From the NCBI GenBank assembly GCA_002293475.1, contig DBDG01000061.1:1-46990 (forward strand): a DNA stretch of 46,990 bases. The letters are read 5' to 3'. The translations under genes and the position numbers were made by a program. Below the pieces are notes generated by a model. It did no database searches. It worked only from the letters and a program-made list of their open reading frames with translations, and had not been told where the DNA came from. This DNA is from Lachnospiraceae bacterium UBA938 (lineage in GTDB: Bacteria > Bacillota > Clostridia > Lachnospirales > Lachnospiraceae). This document shows, one piece after another, positions 24,725-32,629 of the stretch; within the stretch, counting starts at the first letter, position 1, and every line of letters begins with the position of its first letter.

Positions 24725-25555
24725 ATGGCAAAAATAATAACGGTCTGGGGAAGCCAGGGCAGCGGTAAGACAATGTTCAGCTGTATACTGGCCAAGGCAT
24801 TGACCAGAAACAAGGAGAAAGCGCTGATTATCAATGCGGATACCGCTGTTCCCATGCTGCCGGTCTGGTTTCCGGATCAGATGATTGAAACAAGTGTCTC
24901 AATCGGACAGGTGATGTCTTCGGTAGAAATAGACAGCGCACTGGTGGCAGGCCATGTAACGGTACTGAAGAACTACCCTTATATTGGTCTGATGGGCTAT
25001 TGTGCCGGGGAAAACCCCTTAAGCTATCCGGAAGTCAAGTACCAGAATGTACAACAGACCATTGATGCGGCGGCCCAGCTGGTTGATTTTGTGATCCTGG
25101 ACTGCACATCAAACATGACCCATGTTTTTACACCGGCGGCAATTGAGGCGGGTGATGTGATTATCCGCATCCTGACACCTGATTTGAAAGGAATCAATTA
25201 TTTGAAGGCCCATCAGCCGCTGCTGGTGGACAGCCGTTTCCGCTTTGTCGAGCATCTGACCTTTGCCGGCATGGCCAGGCCATTTCATGCTTTGGATGAA
25301 ATGGGGCATATCATCGGCGGTTTTGACGGACTGCTTCCCTATAGCAAGGAGATCGACCGCTGTGCGACCGAAGGAGGAATGTTCCGGGCCATCAATTACT
25401 GCAATCCTAAGTATACCTCTGCCCTGAACAGGGTATTGGACGAACTGGAGGAACCGGAGCCGGATGAAGATGAAGCCGAGTCGGATCCGAATGAAGACGG
25501 GTGGGATCCGAATGGAGATGACTGGGAGGAGGATGAAGATGGCGAATCTGAATGA
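24725..25555 (+). CDS. TadZ/CpaE-like MinD/ParA family ATPase
   Basis: A 276-residue protein starts at ATG 24725 after GGAAAGGAGG. The P-loop GSQGSGKT occupies residues 9-16. The lysine positions of the deviant ParA/MinD Walker A are only partly matched. FVILDCTSN resembles the second nucleotide-binding motif. There is no receiver domain, which fits TadZ-like localisation factors. The C-terminal 35 residues are extremely acidic with DPNEDGWDPNGDDW repeats. The next gene starts inside this tail, 17 bases before the stop. It would place the pilus machine in the cell. Confidence 0.85.
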   Translation: MAKIITVWGSQGSGKTMFSCILAKALTRNKEKALIINADTAVPMLPVWFPDQMIETSVSIGQVMSSVEIDSALVAGHVTVLKNYPYIGLMGYCAGENPLSYPEVKYQNVQQTIDAAAQLVDFVILDCTSNMTHVFTPAAIEAGDVIIRILTPDLKGINYLKAHQPLLVDSRFRFVEHLTFAGMARPFHALDEMGHIIGGFDGLLPYSKEIDRCATEGGMFRAINYCNPKYTSALNRVLDELEEPEPDEDEAESDPNEDGWDPNGDDWEEDEDGESE

Positions 25556-26906
25556 TATTTTCTTCACGGCGGCGGCGACTGAGGAGCTGACCTACGACAA
25601 GGTTCTGGCAGAAGTACAAAGATATTTTGCCGAGAATTATGCCTCCACGATTGCCGGTGCCGGAGACGGAGATACGGAAAAGGCTTCAGAGTTATTAAAG
25701 GAGCTGATGGTACAGTATTGTGTGAAACGGAAGTTCGTGATCGAAGGGATCACCACGGAAGAATTATGTGAGAAGCTCTATGAGGATATGGCCGGATATT
25801 CATTTTTAAAGAAATGGATCTATATGCCGGGGGTGGAGGAGGTGAATGTCAATGCCTTTAATGATATTGAAGTAATCATGAACAGCGGCCGCAGCTTAAA
25901 GATACCGGACAAATTCTCCTCGCCGCAGCATGCGATTGACGTGGTGCGGCGGATGCTTAATGCCTGCGGTATGGTCATTGATGATACGATGCCAAGTGTT
26001 ATCGGCTTTCTGGATAAAAATGTCCGTATCTCGGTGGACAAGACTCCCGTAGTAGATGCGGATGTAGGCGTCAATGCGTCGATCCGGATCGTCAACCAGC
26101 AGACCGTGTCGGAAACAAAGCTGTTGCAGTCCGACAGCGCCACCGCCGAAATGCTTCATTTCTTAAAAGCATGTATCCGGTATGGGGTGAGTGTCTGTAT
26201 CGCCGGATCTACCAGTTCCGGAAAAACGACGGTTATGGCCTGGCTGCTCTCCAATGTACCGGATAACCGGAGGCTCATTACCATTGAGGAAGGTTCCAGG
26301 GAATTTGACCTGGTGAAACGGGACGGGGAGGGAAATATCCTGAATTCGGTAGTACATCTTCTGACAAGGCCACATGAGAATCCTTCCATGAATATCAATC
26401 AGGACTTCTTATTAGAGCGGGTACTCCGGAAACACCCGGACGTCATCGGGGTGGGTGAGATGCGGTCGGCAGCAGAAAGCCTGTCGGCAGCGGAAAGCTC
26501 CCGTACCGGCCATACGGTCTGTACGACCATCCATTCAAACTCCTGCACCTCGACGTATCGCCGGATGATGACATTGGCGAAAAGAAAATACAGCATGGAC
26601 GATTCCGTGCTGATGCAGATCATGGTGGAGGCTTATCCGATTGTGGTGTTCACCAAACAGCTGGAAGACCGCTCCCGTAAGATCATGGAGATTATCGAAG
26701 GCGAGGACTTTGAGAACGGCAAACTGCGGTACCGCTCCCTCTATAAATACGAGGTAGCAGACAATACCATCGATGCCGACGGTAACCCCCATGTGGTCGG
26801 CCGCCATAAAAAAACAGGACAGATATCGGATGAGCTGAAGAAAAGAATGCTGGATAACGGGATATCCAATAAGGAACTGACAGAATTCTGGAAGGAGGGA
26901 AAGTAG
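25539..26906 (+). CDS. cpaF: CpaF/TadA secretion ATPase
   Basis: ATG 25539 lies six bases after GGAGGAGG and gives 455 residues. Walker A is GSTSSGKT at 223-230. TIEEGSREFDL stands at the Asp-box position, HPDVIGVGEMRS is the Walker B region, and GHTVCTTIHSNS is the His box. These identify the type II/IV secretion ATPase that powers Tad pilus extension. It overlaps tadZ by 17 bases and its stop touches the tadB start, so the three are translationally linked. Confidence 0.94.
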   Translation: MANLNDIFFTAAATEELTYDKVLAEVQRYFAENYASTIAGAGDGDTEKASELLKELMVQYCVKRKFVIEGITTEELCEKLYEDMAGYSFLKKWIYMPGVEEVNVNAFNDIEVIMNSGRSLKIPDKFSSPQHAIDVVRRMLNACGMVIDDTMPSVIGFLDKNVRISVDKTPVVDADVGVNASIRIVNQQTVSETKLLQSDSATAEMLHFLKACIRYGVSVCIAGSTSSGKTTVMAWLLSNVPDNRRLITIEEGSREFDLVKRDGEGNILNSVVHLLTRPHENPSMNINQDFLLERVLRKHPDVIGVGEMRSAAESLSAAESSRTGHTVCTTIHSNSCTSTYRRMMTLAKRKYSMDDSVLMQIMVEAYPIVVFTKQLEDRSRKIMEIIEGEDFENGKLRYRSLYKYEVADNTIDADGNPHVVGRHKKTGQISDELKKRMLDNGISNKELTEFWKEGK

Positions 26907-27839
26907 ATGCAATGGATTAACATCGTCTGTTTCGTCCTGCTCTGCGCAGGAATGTTTGCCTTGTTCGGGGTGGGGCCGGGCGAAATGCTTGACGTACTCT
27001 TTCGTTCAGGCCAGAAAAGAGCTACCCTGAGTGATGAATTAAATGTACTCAGGGGCATGCCGGCCAAGGGGTTTTTTAATCAGGAGTATGAGATCAAGCA
27101 GATCTTGAAGGATACTGGCCGCATCGGGCGGTATGAGGCAGTCAAAAGGATATCCCTTATTTTATTTGCCGTAGGAGCCGTGCTGGCACTATTAATCAAC
27201 AATGTCTACATGGTTCCCATACTGGGGATAGGCTTTTCCCTGCTGCCGATGTGGTACCTGAGAAGTACGGCGGGGAGCTATAAAAAGCACCTGAACGAAG
27301 AACTGGAGACGACCATCTCGGTTATCACCACATCCTATCTGCGGACAGAGGATCTGATCCGGTCGGTGAAGGAGAACCTGCCTTATATCAATGAGCCGGT
27401 GAAAGTCAATTTTGAGACATTTGTATACGAAGCGGAGCTGATCAATGCCAATACGACCAGTGCGATTAATAGCTTAAAAATGAAAATCCCCAATCAGGTC
27501 TTTCATGAGTGGGCCAACATCCTTATCCAGTGCCAGTCAGACCGCAGCATGAAAAACACCTTGCCCACCGTAGCCCAGAAGTTTTCCGATATCAGGGTGG
27601 TTCAGTCAGAACTGGAAGCCATGATGCAGGGGCCGAGAAGAGAAGCGATTACTATGGTGCTTTTAGTCATAGCCAACATCCCGCTGCTTTATTTTCTGAA
27701 TAAGGACTGGTTTCATACCTTGATCTTCACCACTCCCGGCAAGATCGCCTTGGCCATCTGCGGAACGATCATCCTTTATTCGCTGACACAGATCATGCGG
27801 CTGTCTAGGCCGATGGAATATGGAGGTGATGCTGTATGA
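26907..27839 (+). CDS. tadB: TadB-like membrane platform protein
   Basis: A 310-residue protein has an N-terminal helix, a central pair of membrane helices (about residues 85-125) and a C-terminal pair. Between them lies a cytoplasmic helical region (residues about 135-240) similar to the type II secretion F domain. It starts one base after the cpaF stop, and its end overlaps tadC by four bases (ATGA). With TadC it would form the inner-membrane base on which the ATPase acts. Confidence 0.87.
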   Translation: MQWINIVCFVLLCAGMFALFGVGPGEMLDVLFRSGQKRATLSDELNVLRGMPAKGFFNQEYEIKQILKDTGRIGRYEAVKRISLILFAVGAVLALLINNVYMVPILGIGFSLLPMWYLRSTAGSYKKHLNEELETTISVITTSYLRTEDLIRSVKENLPYINEPVKVNFETFVYEAELINANTTSAINSLKMKIPNQVFHEWANILIQCQSDRSMKNTLPTVAQKFSDIRVVQSELEAMMQGPRREAITMVLLVIANIPLLYFLNKDWFHTLIFTTPGKIALAICGTIILYSLTQIMRLSRPMEYGGDAV

Positions 27840-28714
27840 CCTTGTTGGCCTTGATAGCAATTATATTTTTCGGCATAGCCGTTTATAACTTAAGCTGTGC
27901 CTTTGTAGATGTACCGACAAGCCGGACCTCCAAGATGATGCTGCTGGCAAAAAAGCAGCAGGGAACCAGACGGGAAAAACTTACCGACGTATATATCACG
28001 AAGATAGCGGTGTTTCTGGCCATGTATGTCAAATTGGACCGGCTTAAACGCAACAAGCTGCAGTCGGTGCTGACGATTGCCGGGATAGAGTTAAGCCCGG
28101 AGGTTTATACAGCGAAAGCCTGGGTGACAGCCTGCCTGACCGGACTTTGTGCTGTTCCGATGGCCTTCCTGATACCGCTGTTTGTGCCGGTGCTGATCGG
28201 ATTGGCGGTGGCATTATGGTTTTCTGTTTATTACTCAGCATTTGATTTTGTAAAAAAGAGGAGGAAGCGGATGGAGATCGAAGTGCCTCGCTTTGCGCTA
28301 ACTATTGGGCAGAACCTGGAGAATGACAGAGATGTATTGAAGATCCTGATTTCCTATCGACGGGTGGCTGGCAAAGAGTTCGGGATGGAAATGGATCAGA
28401 CAATCGCGGACATGAAAACAGGCAATTATGAAAACGCACTGATCCGCTTTGAAAACCGGGTGGGAAGCCCCATGCTCTCTGATGTGGTCCGGGGACTGAT
28501 CGGCGTTCTGCGGGGTGACGACCAGCGGATGTATTTTAAGATGATCTGCTTCGATATGAGGCAGATAGAACAGAATAATTTGAAAAAGGAGGCCGCCAAA
28601 AGGCCAAAGAAGATGCAGCGTTATTCCATGATGATGCTGTTCTGTATTATTATCATTTATTTAGTAGTACTGTGTACCGAGGTTCTCAGCTCATTGGGAG
28701 CCTTTTTTGGTTAA
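27836..28714 (+). CDS. tadC: TadC-like membrane platform protein
   Basis: A 292-residue protein with an N-terminal helix, a central hydrophobic pair (about residues 100-140) and a C-terminal membrane helix (MMMLFCIIIIYLVVLC). The cytoplasmic helical domain contains EIEVPRFALTIGQNLENDRDV, typical of the type II secretion F fold. The start overlaps the tadB stop. It lies just before the small pilin gene, the usual partner of TadB and TadC. Confidence 0.87.
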   Translation: MTLLALIAIIFFGIAVYNLSCAFVDVPTSRTSKMMLLAKKQQGTRREKLTDVYITKIAVFLAMYVKLDRLKRNKLQSVLTIAGIELSPEVYTAKAWVTACLTGLCAVPMAFLIPLFVPVLIGLAVALWFSVYYSAFDFVKKRRKRMEIEVPRFALTIGQNLENDRDVLKILISYRRVAGKEFGMEMDQTIADMKTGNYENALIRFENRVGSPMLSDVVRGLIGVLRGDDQRMYFKMICFDMRQIEQNNLKKEAAKRPKKMQRYSMMMLFCIIIIYLVVLCTEVLSSLGAFFG

Positions 28715-28796
28715 GTACCGCGAACGCCTTGCGGGATACGACCTACTGAACAGTTACAATATTCCAGACAAAATTAAAATAGGAGGATTGGATTAC

Positions 28797-29018
28797 ATGA
28801 AAAGAATCATAACCAATATGAAATGCAAAATAGGAAGACTGGCATTCCGTACCCAGGAGGTGCTTTCCAACGAACGCGGGGATTTTTACATATCGGACGC
28901 GGTCAAGGTTATCATAGCCGTAGTGCTGGGGGCATTGCTGCTGGCGGCACTGACCTTGCTCTTTAACGACACGGTGCTTCCCCGGATTCAAAGTGAAATT
29001 GAAGGGTTGTTTGGTTAA
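28797..29018 (+). CDS. Flp-like small pilin (DUF6133-like)
   Basis: ATG 28797 is ten bases after AGGAGG and gives 73 residues. The layout is a basic leader ending in NERGD, a hydrophobic helix (VKVIIAVVLGALLLAALTLLF) and a short polar tail ending in FG. This is the shape of Flp/Tad major pilins and of DUF6133 proteins known from ICEs. The canonical Flp Glu at +5 is absent after the ERG motif. As the smallest and last gene of the pilus block it is the likely main fibre subunit. Confidence 0.8.
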   Translation: MKRIITNMKCKIGRLAFRTQEVLSNERGDFYISDAVKVIIAVVLGALLLAALTLLFNDTVLPRIQSEIEGLFG

Positions 29019-29093
29019 AGAATATTAAATTTTAATAAAGTGGTGTTTTTGGGCCGTTTTAGGTTTTCAAATACCTAGTAATGGAGGTATAGG

Positions 29094-29441
29094 ATGATTC
29101 AAAAGATCTGCAGTATATATCCTTTTATGGAAGCTGTCAGGGGTAACTGGCGCAATGCCTTCTTTTTGGAGTGTGCCTCTTGTCCCTATGGCAGGGCCGG
29201 TGAATGTGCAGGGTATCTGGTGACAGCAGATGCCGAAGGAAAGTTAATCCTGATGCCGGTGAATCAGTTTCAGGAGGCGACAGGGCAGAAGGCAGAGAAA
29301 ACAGAGTGTGCAGGGATTATGGAACGGCGAGCTTTTATTGCGGCATTTTCTCTTTATCTGGATTGGCATACGGTGTCGGATGAAACTTGTGTCCTTTTAC
29401 AGTTAACGCCAATGTTGTCGGAGAACCCATGCGGCTTCTGA
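29094..29441 (+). CDS. Small Cys-containing protein of unknown function
   Basis: A 115-residue protein starts at ATG 29094 after ATGGAGG. A Cys cluster CASCPYGRAGEC near residues 27-38 could bind zinc or iron. The rest shows no recognised fold and no membrane segment. It is 76 bases after the pilin gene and upstream of the sigma-like gene. I do not recognise the family. Confidence 0.6.
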   Translation: MIQKICSIYPFMEAVRGNWRNAFFLECASCPYGRAGECAGYLVTADAEGKLILMPVNQFQEATGQKAEKTECAGIMERRAFIAAFSLYLDWHTVSDETCVLLQLTPMLSENPCGF

Positions 29442-29468
29442 CCGGTCAGGTATCATGGGAGAACCGGT

Positions 29469-29555
29469 ATGACAGCTGCACAGTTTCAGGCACAGCTTCA
29501 TACAGCATGGCGCGACACGAAATGCCCCTTTACGGTCGTACCATGCGTTACATGA
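29469..29555 (+). CDS. Possible 28-residue ORF
   Basis: ATG 29469 is preceded by GGGAG and the frame ends at TGA 29553-29555. The peptide begins MTAAQFQAQLHTAW. It fills the gap before the sigma-like gene but has no recognised relative and could be chance. Confidence 0.2.
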   Translation: MTAAQFQAQLHTAWRDTKCPFTVVPCVT

Positions 29556-29585
29556 GAAAGTCAAGAAAAGAAAGGAGGGAGCGAG

Positions 29586-30203
29586 GTGAGTAAAGATCTT
29601 AAGAAAACAAGGGGCAGCCCCGTAAAGAACCAGCAGCCATTGAATCAGGAGCAGCAGGCCTTGGTGGAAACTCATTTGTGGGTAGCCCGTAGAGTTGTCT
29701 TAAATAGCATCCATGTTAATGAGACAATCTATGGGTTTGGCTATGAAGATTTGTATCAGGAAGGTTGCATCCTGCTGTGCAAGGCAGCCGTTTCCTATGA
29801 TAAAGAAGTTGCCAGTTTCACTGCCTATGCCAAAAAGGTGGTGCGCAACGGTTTGATATCCTATTGCCGGATCATGTGCGGCCACCAGAAGCACTTTCAA
29901 TATCTGGAAACAGGCGAGCAAGGCGAGCTGATGGTAAACGGCGAGGTACTTCTGGGACAGACCGATCAGATTGCCGAACATATTAAAGAGATGGAGCTTT
30001 TGGAACTGCTGGAACGATGTAAAGAGTATTATGCGGGAATAACCTTGCTGGGGATCGAGGCTATCGCCTGGAAGTTAAGAGGTCTTGAACTGAAGGACAT
30101 CGCTGATATCTATCAGGTGCCGTCTACCCATGTCGGGGCATGGATTTCCCGCGCCGCAGCAAAGCTGAGAAATAGCAAACAGTTTCTGCAAGGAATATCG
30201 TAA
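29586..30203 (+). CDS. Sigma-70-family-like transcription factor
   Basis: A 205-residue protein with a GTG start after AAAGGAGGGAGC. Residues about 45-95 match sigma region 2 (YGFGYEDLYQEGCILLCKAA, then FTAYAKKVVRNGLISYCR). The C-terminal part (LRGLELKDIADIYQVPSTHV) is a region-4 helix-turn-helix. It would bind RNA polymerase and direct it to element promoters. The two conserved promoter modules of the transfer and pilus operons are possible targets; this link is inferred. Confidence 0.85.
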   Translation: MSKDLKKTRGSPVKNQQPLNQEQQALVETHLWVARRVVLNSIHVNETIYGFGYEDLYQEGCILLCKAAVSYDKEVASFTAYAKKVVRNGLISYCRIMCGHQKHFQYLETGEQGELMVNGEVLLGQTDQIAEHIKEMELLELLERCKEYYAGITLLGIEAIAWKLRGLELKDIADIYQVPSTHVGAWISRAAAKLRNSKQFLQGIS

Positions 30204-30332
30204 GAAAGATTCAGTGGCATAAGAAAGATTCAGAACAAAATCAGAATAGAGGCAGAAACAGAAACAGAAGCAGAATGCACGGATATCATCTTTACAAATA
30301 TTTTAGAACGCGGCAGGGCCGCAGATGGGAGC

Positions 30333-31034
30333 ATGATGGAAAAGAAAATACTTTATACAGCCATCGGCCGTTTTGAACGGAGATACAATCATTGCCGGAG
30401 ATTATCATGCCCGGTTATTGTAGCGGGAAAGCAAGATCATGTGGTAGATATGCAGGAATTGGTGATATGGACCAGCCTGAACTGGAGATTTTTAAAACCG
30501 TCAGAACTGGAAGCAGTTTTCCAAGAAACAGCTAGGCAGGTGGGCGGCATGGCGGAACGGTCTGGGCAGGAATGTGTCCACAGACTTATGGTACGTGGGC
30601 TGATTGTCTCGGGAAGCGGTGATACAGAATATGACGCATTGTATGATTTGCTGGGAAGCCTTTTTATCATCCCGGCTGACGGAAATCTGTTGTATCAGAT
30701 CTTATCTTTCTGCCGTCTGACCGTGCTTGAGAGAATATCCTTTCGAGCCGCTAGAAAGCTGTTCCGGAAGGACAACCGGACAGATAAGGAAAAGCAGGTC
30801 ATGGGGTTAGCCAATCAGGCCCTGCTTTCAACCGCAGAGATTATCAAATGTGTGGAAAACAATGTTCGCAGGCTGCCCAATGAAGAGAGTATTGTGGAGA
30901 GACTTTACAGCGACAGGGAGACTACCAGTGATAACATCAGCAGCATCATGCGTATCAGTGCGGTCTGCAGGCCGGTAACCCTTGCAGTGGCAAACCTATA
31001 CTTGCGCAAGCAGATTATTTTGGAAAGGGTTTAA
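30333..31034 (+). CDS. Winged-helix-like ICE protein of unknown function
   Basis: A 233-residue soluble protein starts at ATG 30333 (or 30336). The N-terminal half has VDMQELVIWTSLNWRFLKPSELE and RLMVRGLIVSGSG, a pattern like a winged helix. The C-terminal half is helical and polar and ends in ANLYLRKQIILERV. No catalytic motif is evident. It is followed after seven bases by a small membrane protein, so they are probably co-transcribed. Family not recognised. Confidence 0.6.
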   Translation: MMEKKILYTAIGRFERRYNHCRRLSCPVIVAGKQDHVVDMQELVIWTSLNWRFLKPSELEAVFQETARQVGGMAERSGQECVHRLMVRGLIVSGSGDTEYDALYDLLGSLFIIPADGNLLYQILSFCRLTVLERISFRAARKLFRKDNRTDKEKQVMGLANQALLSTAEIIKCVENNVRRLPNEESIVERLYSDRETTSDNISSIMRISAVCRPVTLAVANLYLRKQIILERV

Positions 31035-31041
31035 GAAATAT

Positions 31042-31530
31042 ATGAAAAAGAGAAAAGAATACCCCTTCCCGCTGATCCGCAGATTGATTTTGCTGCTGTT
31101 GACCGGCTTCATCTGTATAGGAATAGGGCTTTCCGGATATCTGGCAGCAGGAGACCGGATTTTACTTTGCCTTAGCATAGCAGTATGTGTTTACTCTTTT
31201 GCTAAAACCATACTGCTATGGTGGGTAATCAAAGGAAACCGCTATGAGGAGATCAAGGGAATCTGTGTAGGAGTTTCGTCGCGGCCTTTCCGAAGATACA
31301 AGAATATAAAGCTCATTGATGTAAACGGCAACGAGAACGGTCTGCTGATCCCCAAGCAGGCCCGTATTCGCATCGGTTATTGCTATCGTTTTATTTTTAG
31401 GAAAGTTGTAAACGATTTTGTTCAAAATGAGTATTTGAGTACGATGCTGGCAGAAGATAATTTTTTGGGATTCGAAGAACTGGGGGAATATATGGAACCG
31501 GCAGAGGCATCGCAGAATACCACATGCTAA
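31042..31530 (+). CDS. Two-helix membrane protein of unknown function
   Basis: ATG 31042 gives 162 residues; the longer in-frame ORF starting at 30982 lies inside the previous gene. Two membrane helices (about residues 14-34 and 41-63) are followed by a cytoplasmic beta-rich domain of about 100 residues (KLIDVNGNENGLLIPKQARI). It is coupled to the gene upstream. The role is unknown. Confidence 0.65.
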   Translation: MKKRKEYPFPLIRRLILLLLTGFICIGIGLSGYLAAGDRILLCLSIAVCVYSFAKTILLWWVIKGNRYEEIKGICVGVSSRPFRRYKNIKLIDVNGNENGLLIPKQARIRIGYCYRFIFRKVVNDFVQNEYLSTMLAEDNFLGFEELGEYMEPAEASQNTTC

Positions 31531-31561
31531 CAGTTACATATCAATCACATTTTTCTTAACG

Positions 31562-31584
31562 GGCGCCTGTGAGGGCGTCTTTTT
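31562..31584 (+). terminator. Intrinsic terminator
   Basis: GGCGCC pairs with GGCGTC (one G-U pair) around a short loop, followed by five T residues. It ends the upstream pair and stands 35 bases before the ATG at 31619. Confidence 0.65.
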
Positions 31585-31618
31585 GCGACATTTATCATGA
31601 GAGGAGCTGATAAAAGCT

Positions 31619-32602
31619 ATGGCAATTTTTCGTGTTGAAAAAAATACCGGCTACACTGTTATGTCCAATCACCACTTGCGCAATCCGCACATTTCTCTGA
31701 AGGCTAAGGGGCTGTTATCACAAATGCTGTCACTTCCCGATGATTGGGATTATACATTGAAAGGACTGTCCTTTATTAATCGGGAGAGTATTGACGCTAT
31801 CCGCACTGCAGTCTGGGAGCTGGAAAAGGCCGGTTATATTACCCGCAGGCAAAGCCGTGATGAAAAAGGGAAAATGGCAGCCATTGAATATGTGATTTAT
31901 GAGCAGCCGCAGCCGGTATTGGATTATCCAACAGCGGCTGCTCCGTTATTGGAAAACCCAACAGCGGACTTACCGGCATTGGATTATCCAACACCGGATA
32001 ATCCGACATCGGTAAATCCGGCATCGGCGGATCCGTCATCGGAGGATCCGTCATCGGCAGTTCCGACATCGGACAATCCAATGCAAATAAATAAAGAAGA
32101 ACAAAATACAGATTTATTAAGTAAAGATTTATTAAATAATGAGGCATCAAGTGAGACATCTATCCCCTCCCTTCCTTTCTATCCTGCTTCCTACCCTGAG
32201 TGGATAGGAAAGAACGGAAAGGATAGCGATATGACCGATATTCAGATATACGAGAAAATCATCAAAGAAAATATTGAGTATAGCTGGCTCTGTCAGGATT
32301 CGCTGATTGACGTGAAACTGCTTGATGAAATCGTCTCACTGATCCTAGAAACAGTTTGTTCCAAGCGCCGGATGATCCGGATCTCTGCAGATGATTATCC
32401 GGCAGCAATGGTTCAGTCAAAATTTCTGAAGCTCGACAGCGGGCATATCCGCTATGTGTTGAACTGCATGAAGCAGAATACCACACAGATTCGGAATATG
32501 AAACAATATTTACTTGCCGTGCTGTTTAACGCAACTTCAACCATCGAAAACTATTACACCTCTTTGGTTAAACATGAGTTGCATCATACCAATTCAGATT
32601 AA
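31619..32602 (+). CDS. Helix-turn-helix protein with DUF6017-like C-terminus
   Basis: A 327-residue protein starts at ATG 31619 after GAGGAG. Residues 1-90 form a replisome-organiser-like winged helix (YTVMSNHHLRNPHISLKAKG, SLPDDWDYTLKGL, AVWELEKAGYITRRQ). A Pro/Thr/Ser/Asp repeat linker covers about 100-155. The C-terminal 110 residues (EKIIKENIEYSWLC to YTSLVKHEL) match the DUF6017 domain of Tn1549-like elements. Such proteins are thought to act in element replication or its control. It is a single gene between two terminator-like hairpins. Confidence 0.85.
   Translation: MAIFRVEKNTGYTVMSNHHLRNPHISLKAKGLLSQMLSLPDDWDYTLKGLSFINRESIDAIRTAVWELEKAGYITRRQSRDEKGKMAAIEYVIYEQPQPVLDYPTAAAPLLENPTADLPALDYPTPDNPTSVNPASADPSSEDPSSAVPTSDNPMQINKEEQNTDLLSKDLLNNEASSETSIPSLPFYPASYPEWIGKNGKDSDMTDIQIYEKIIKENIEYSWLCQDSLIDVKLLDEIVSLILETVCSKRRMIRISADDYPAAMVQSKFLKLDSGHIRYVLNCMKQNTTQIRNMKQYLLAVLFNATSTIENYYTSLVKHELHHTNSD
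31917..32085 (+). repeat. In-frame Pro/Thr/Ser linker repeat
   Basis: Degenerate units of about 15 bp built on CCGTCATCGG and CCAACA-type steps encode DYPT, DNPT and DPSS repeats between the helix-turn-helix and DUF6017-like domains. Confidence 0.7.
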
Positions 32603-32629
32603 CGCAAAAAAATAAATAAGGAGCCGATT

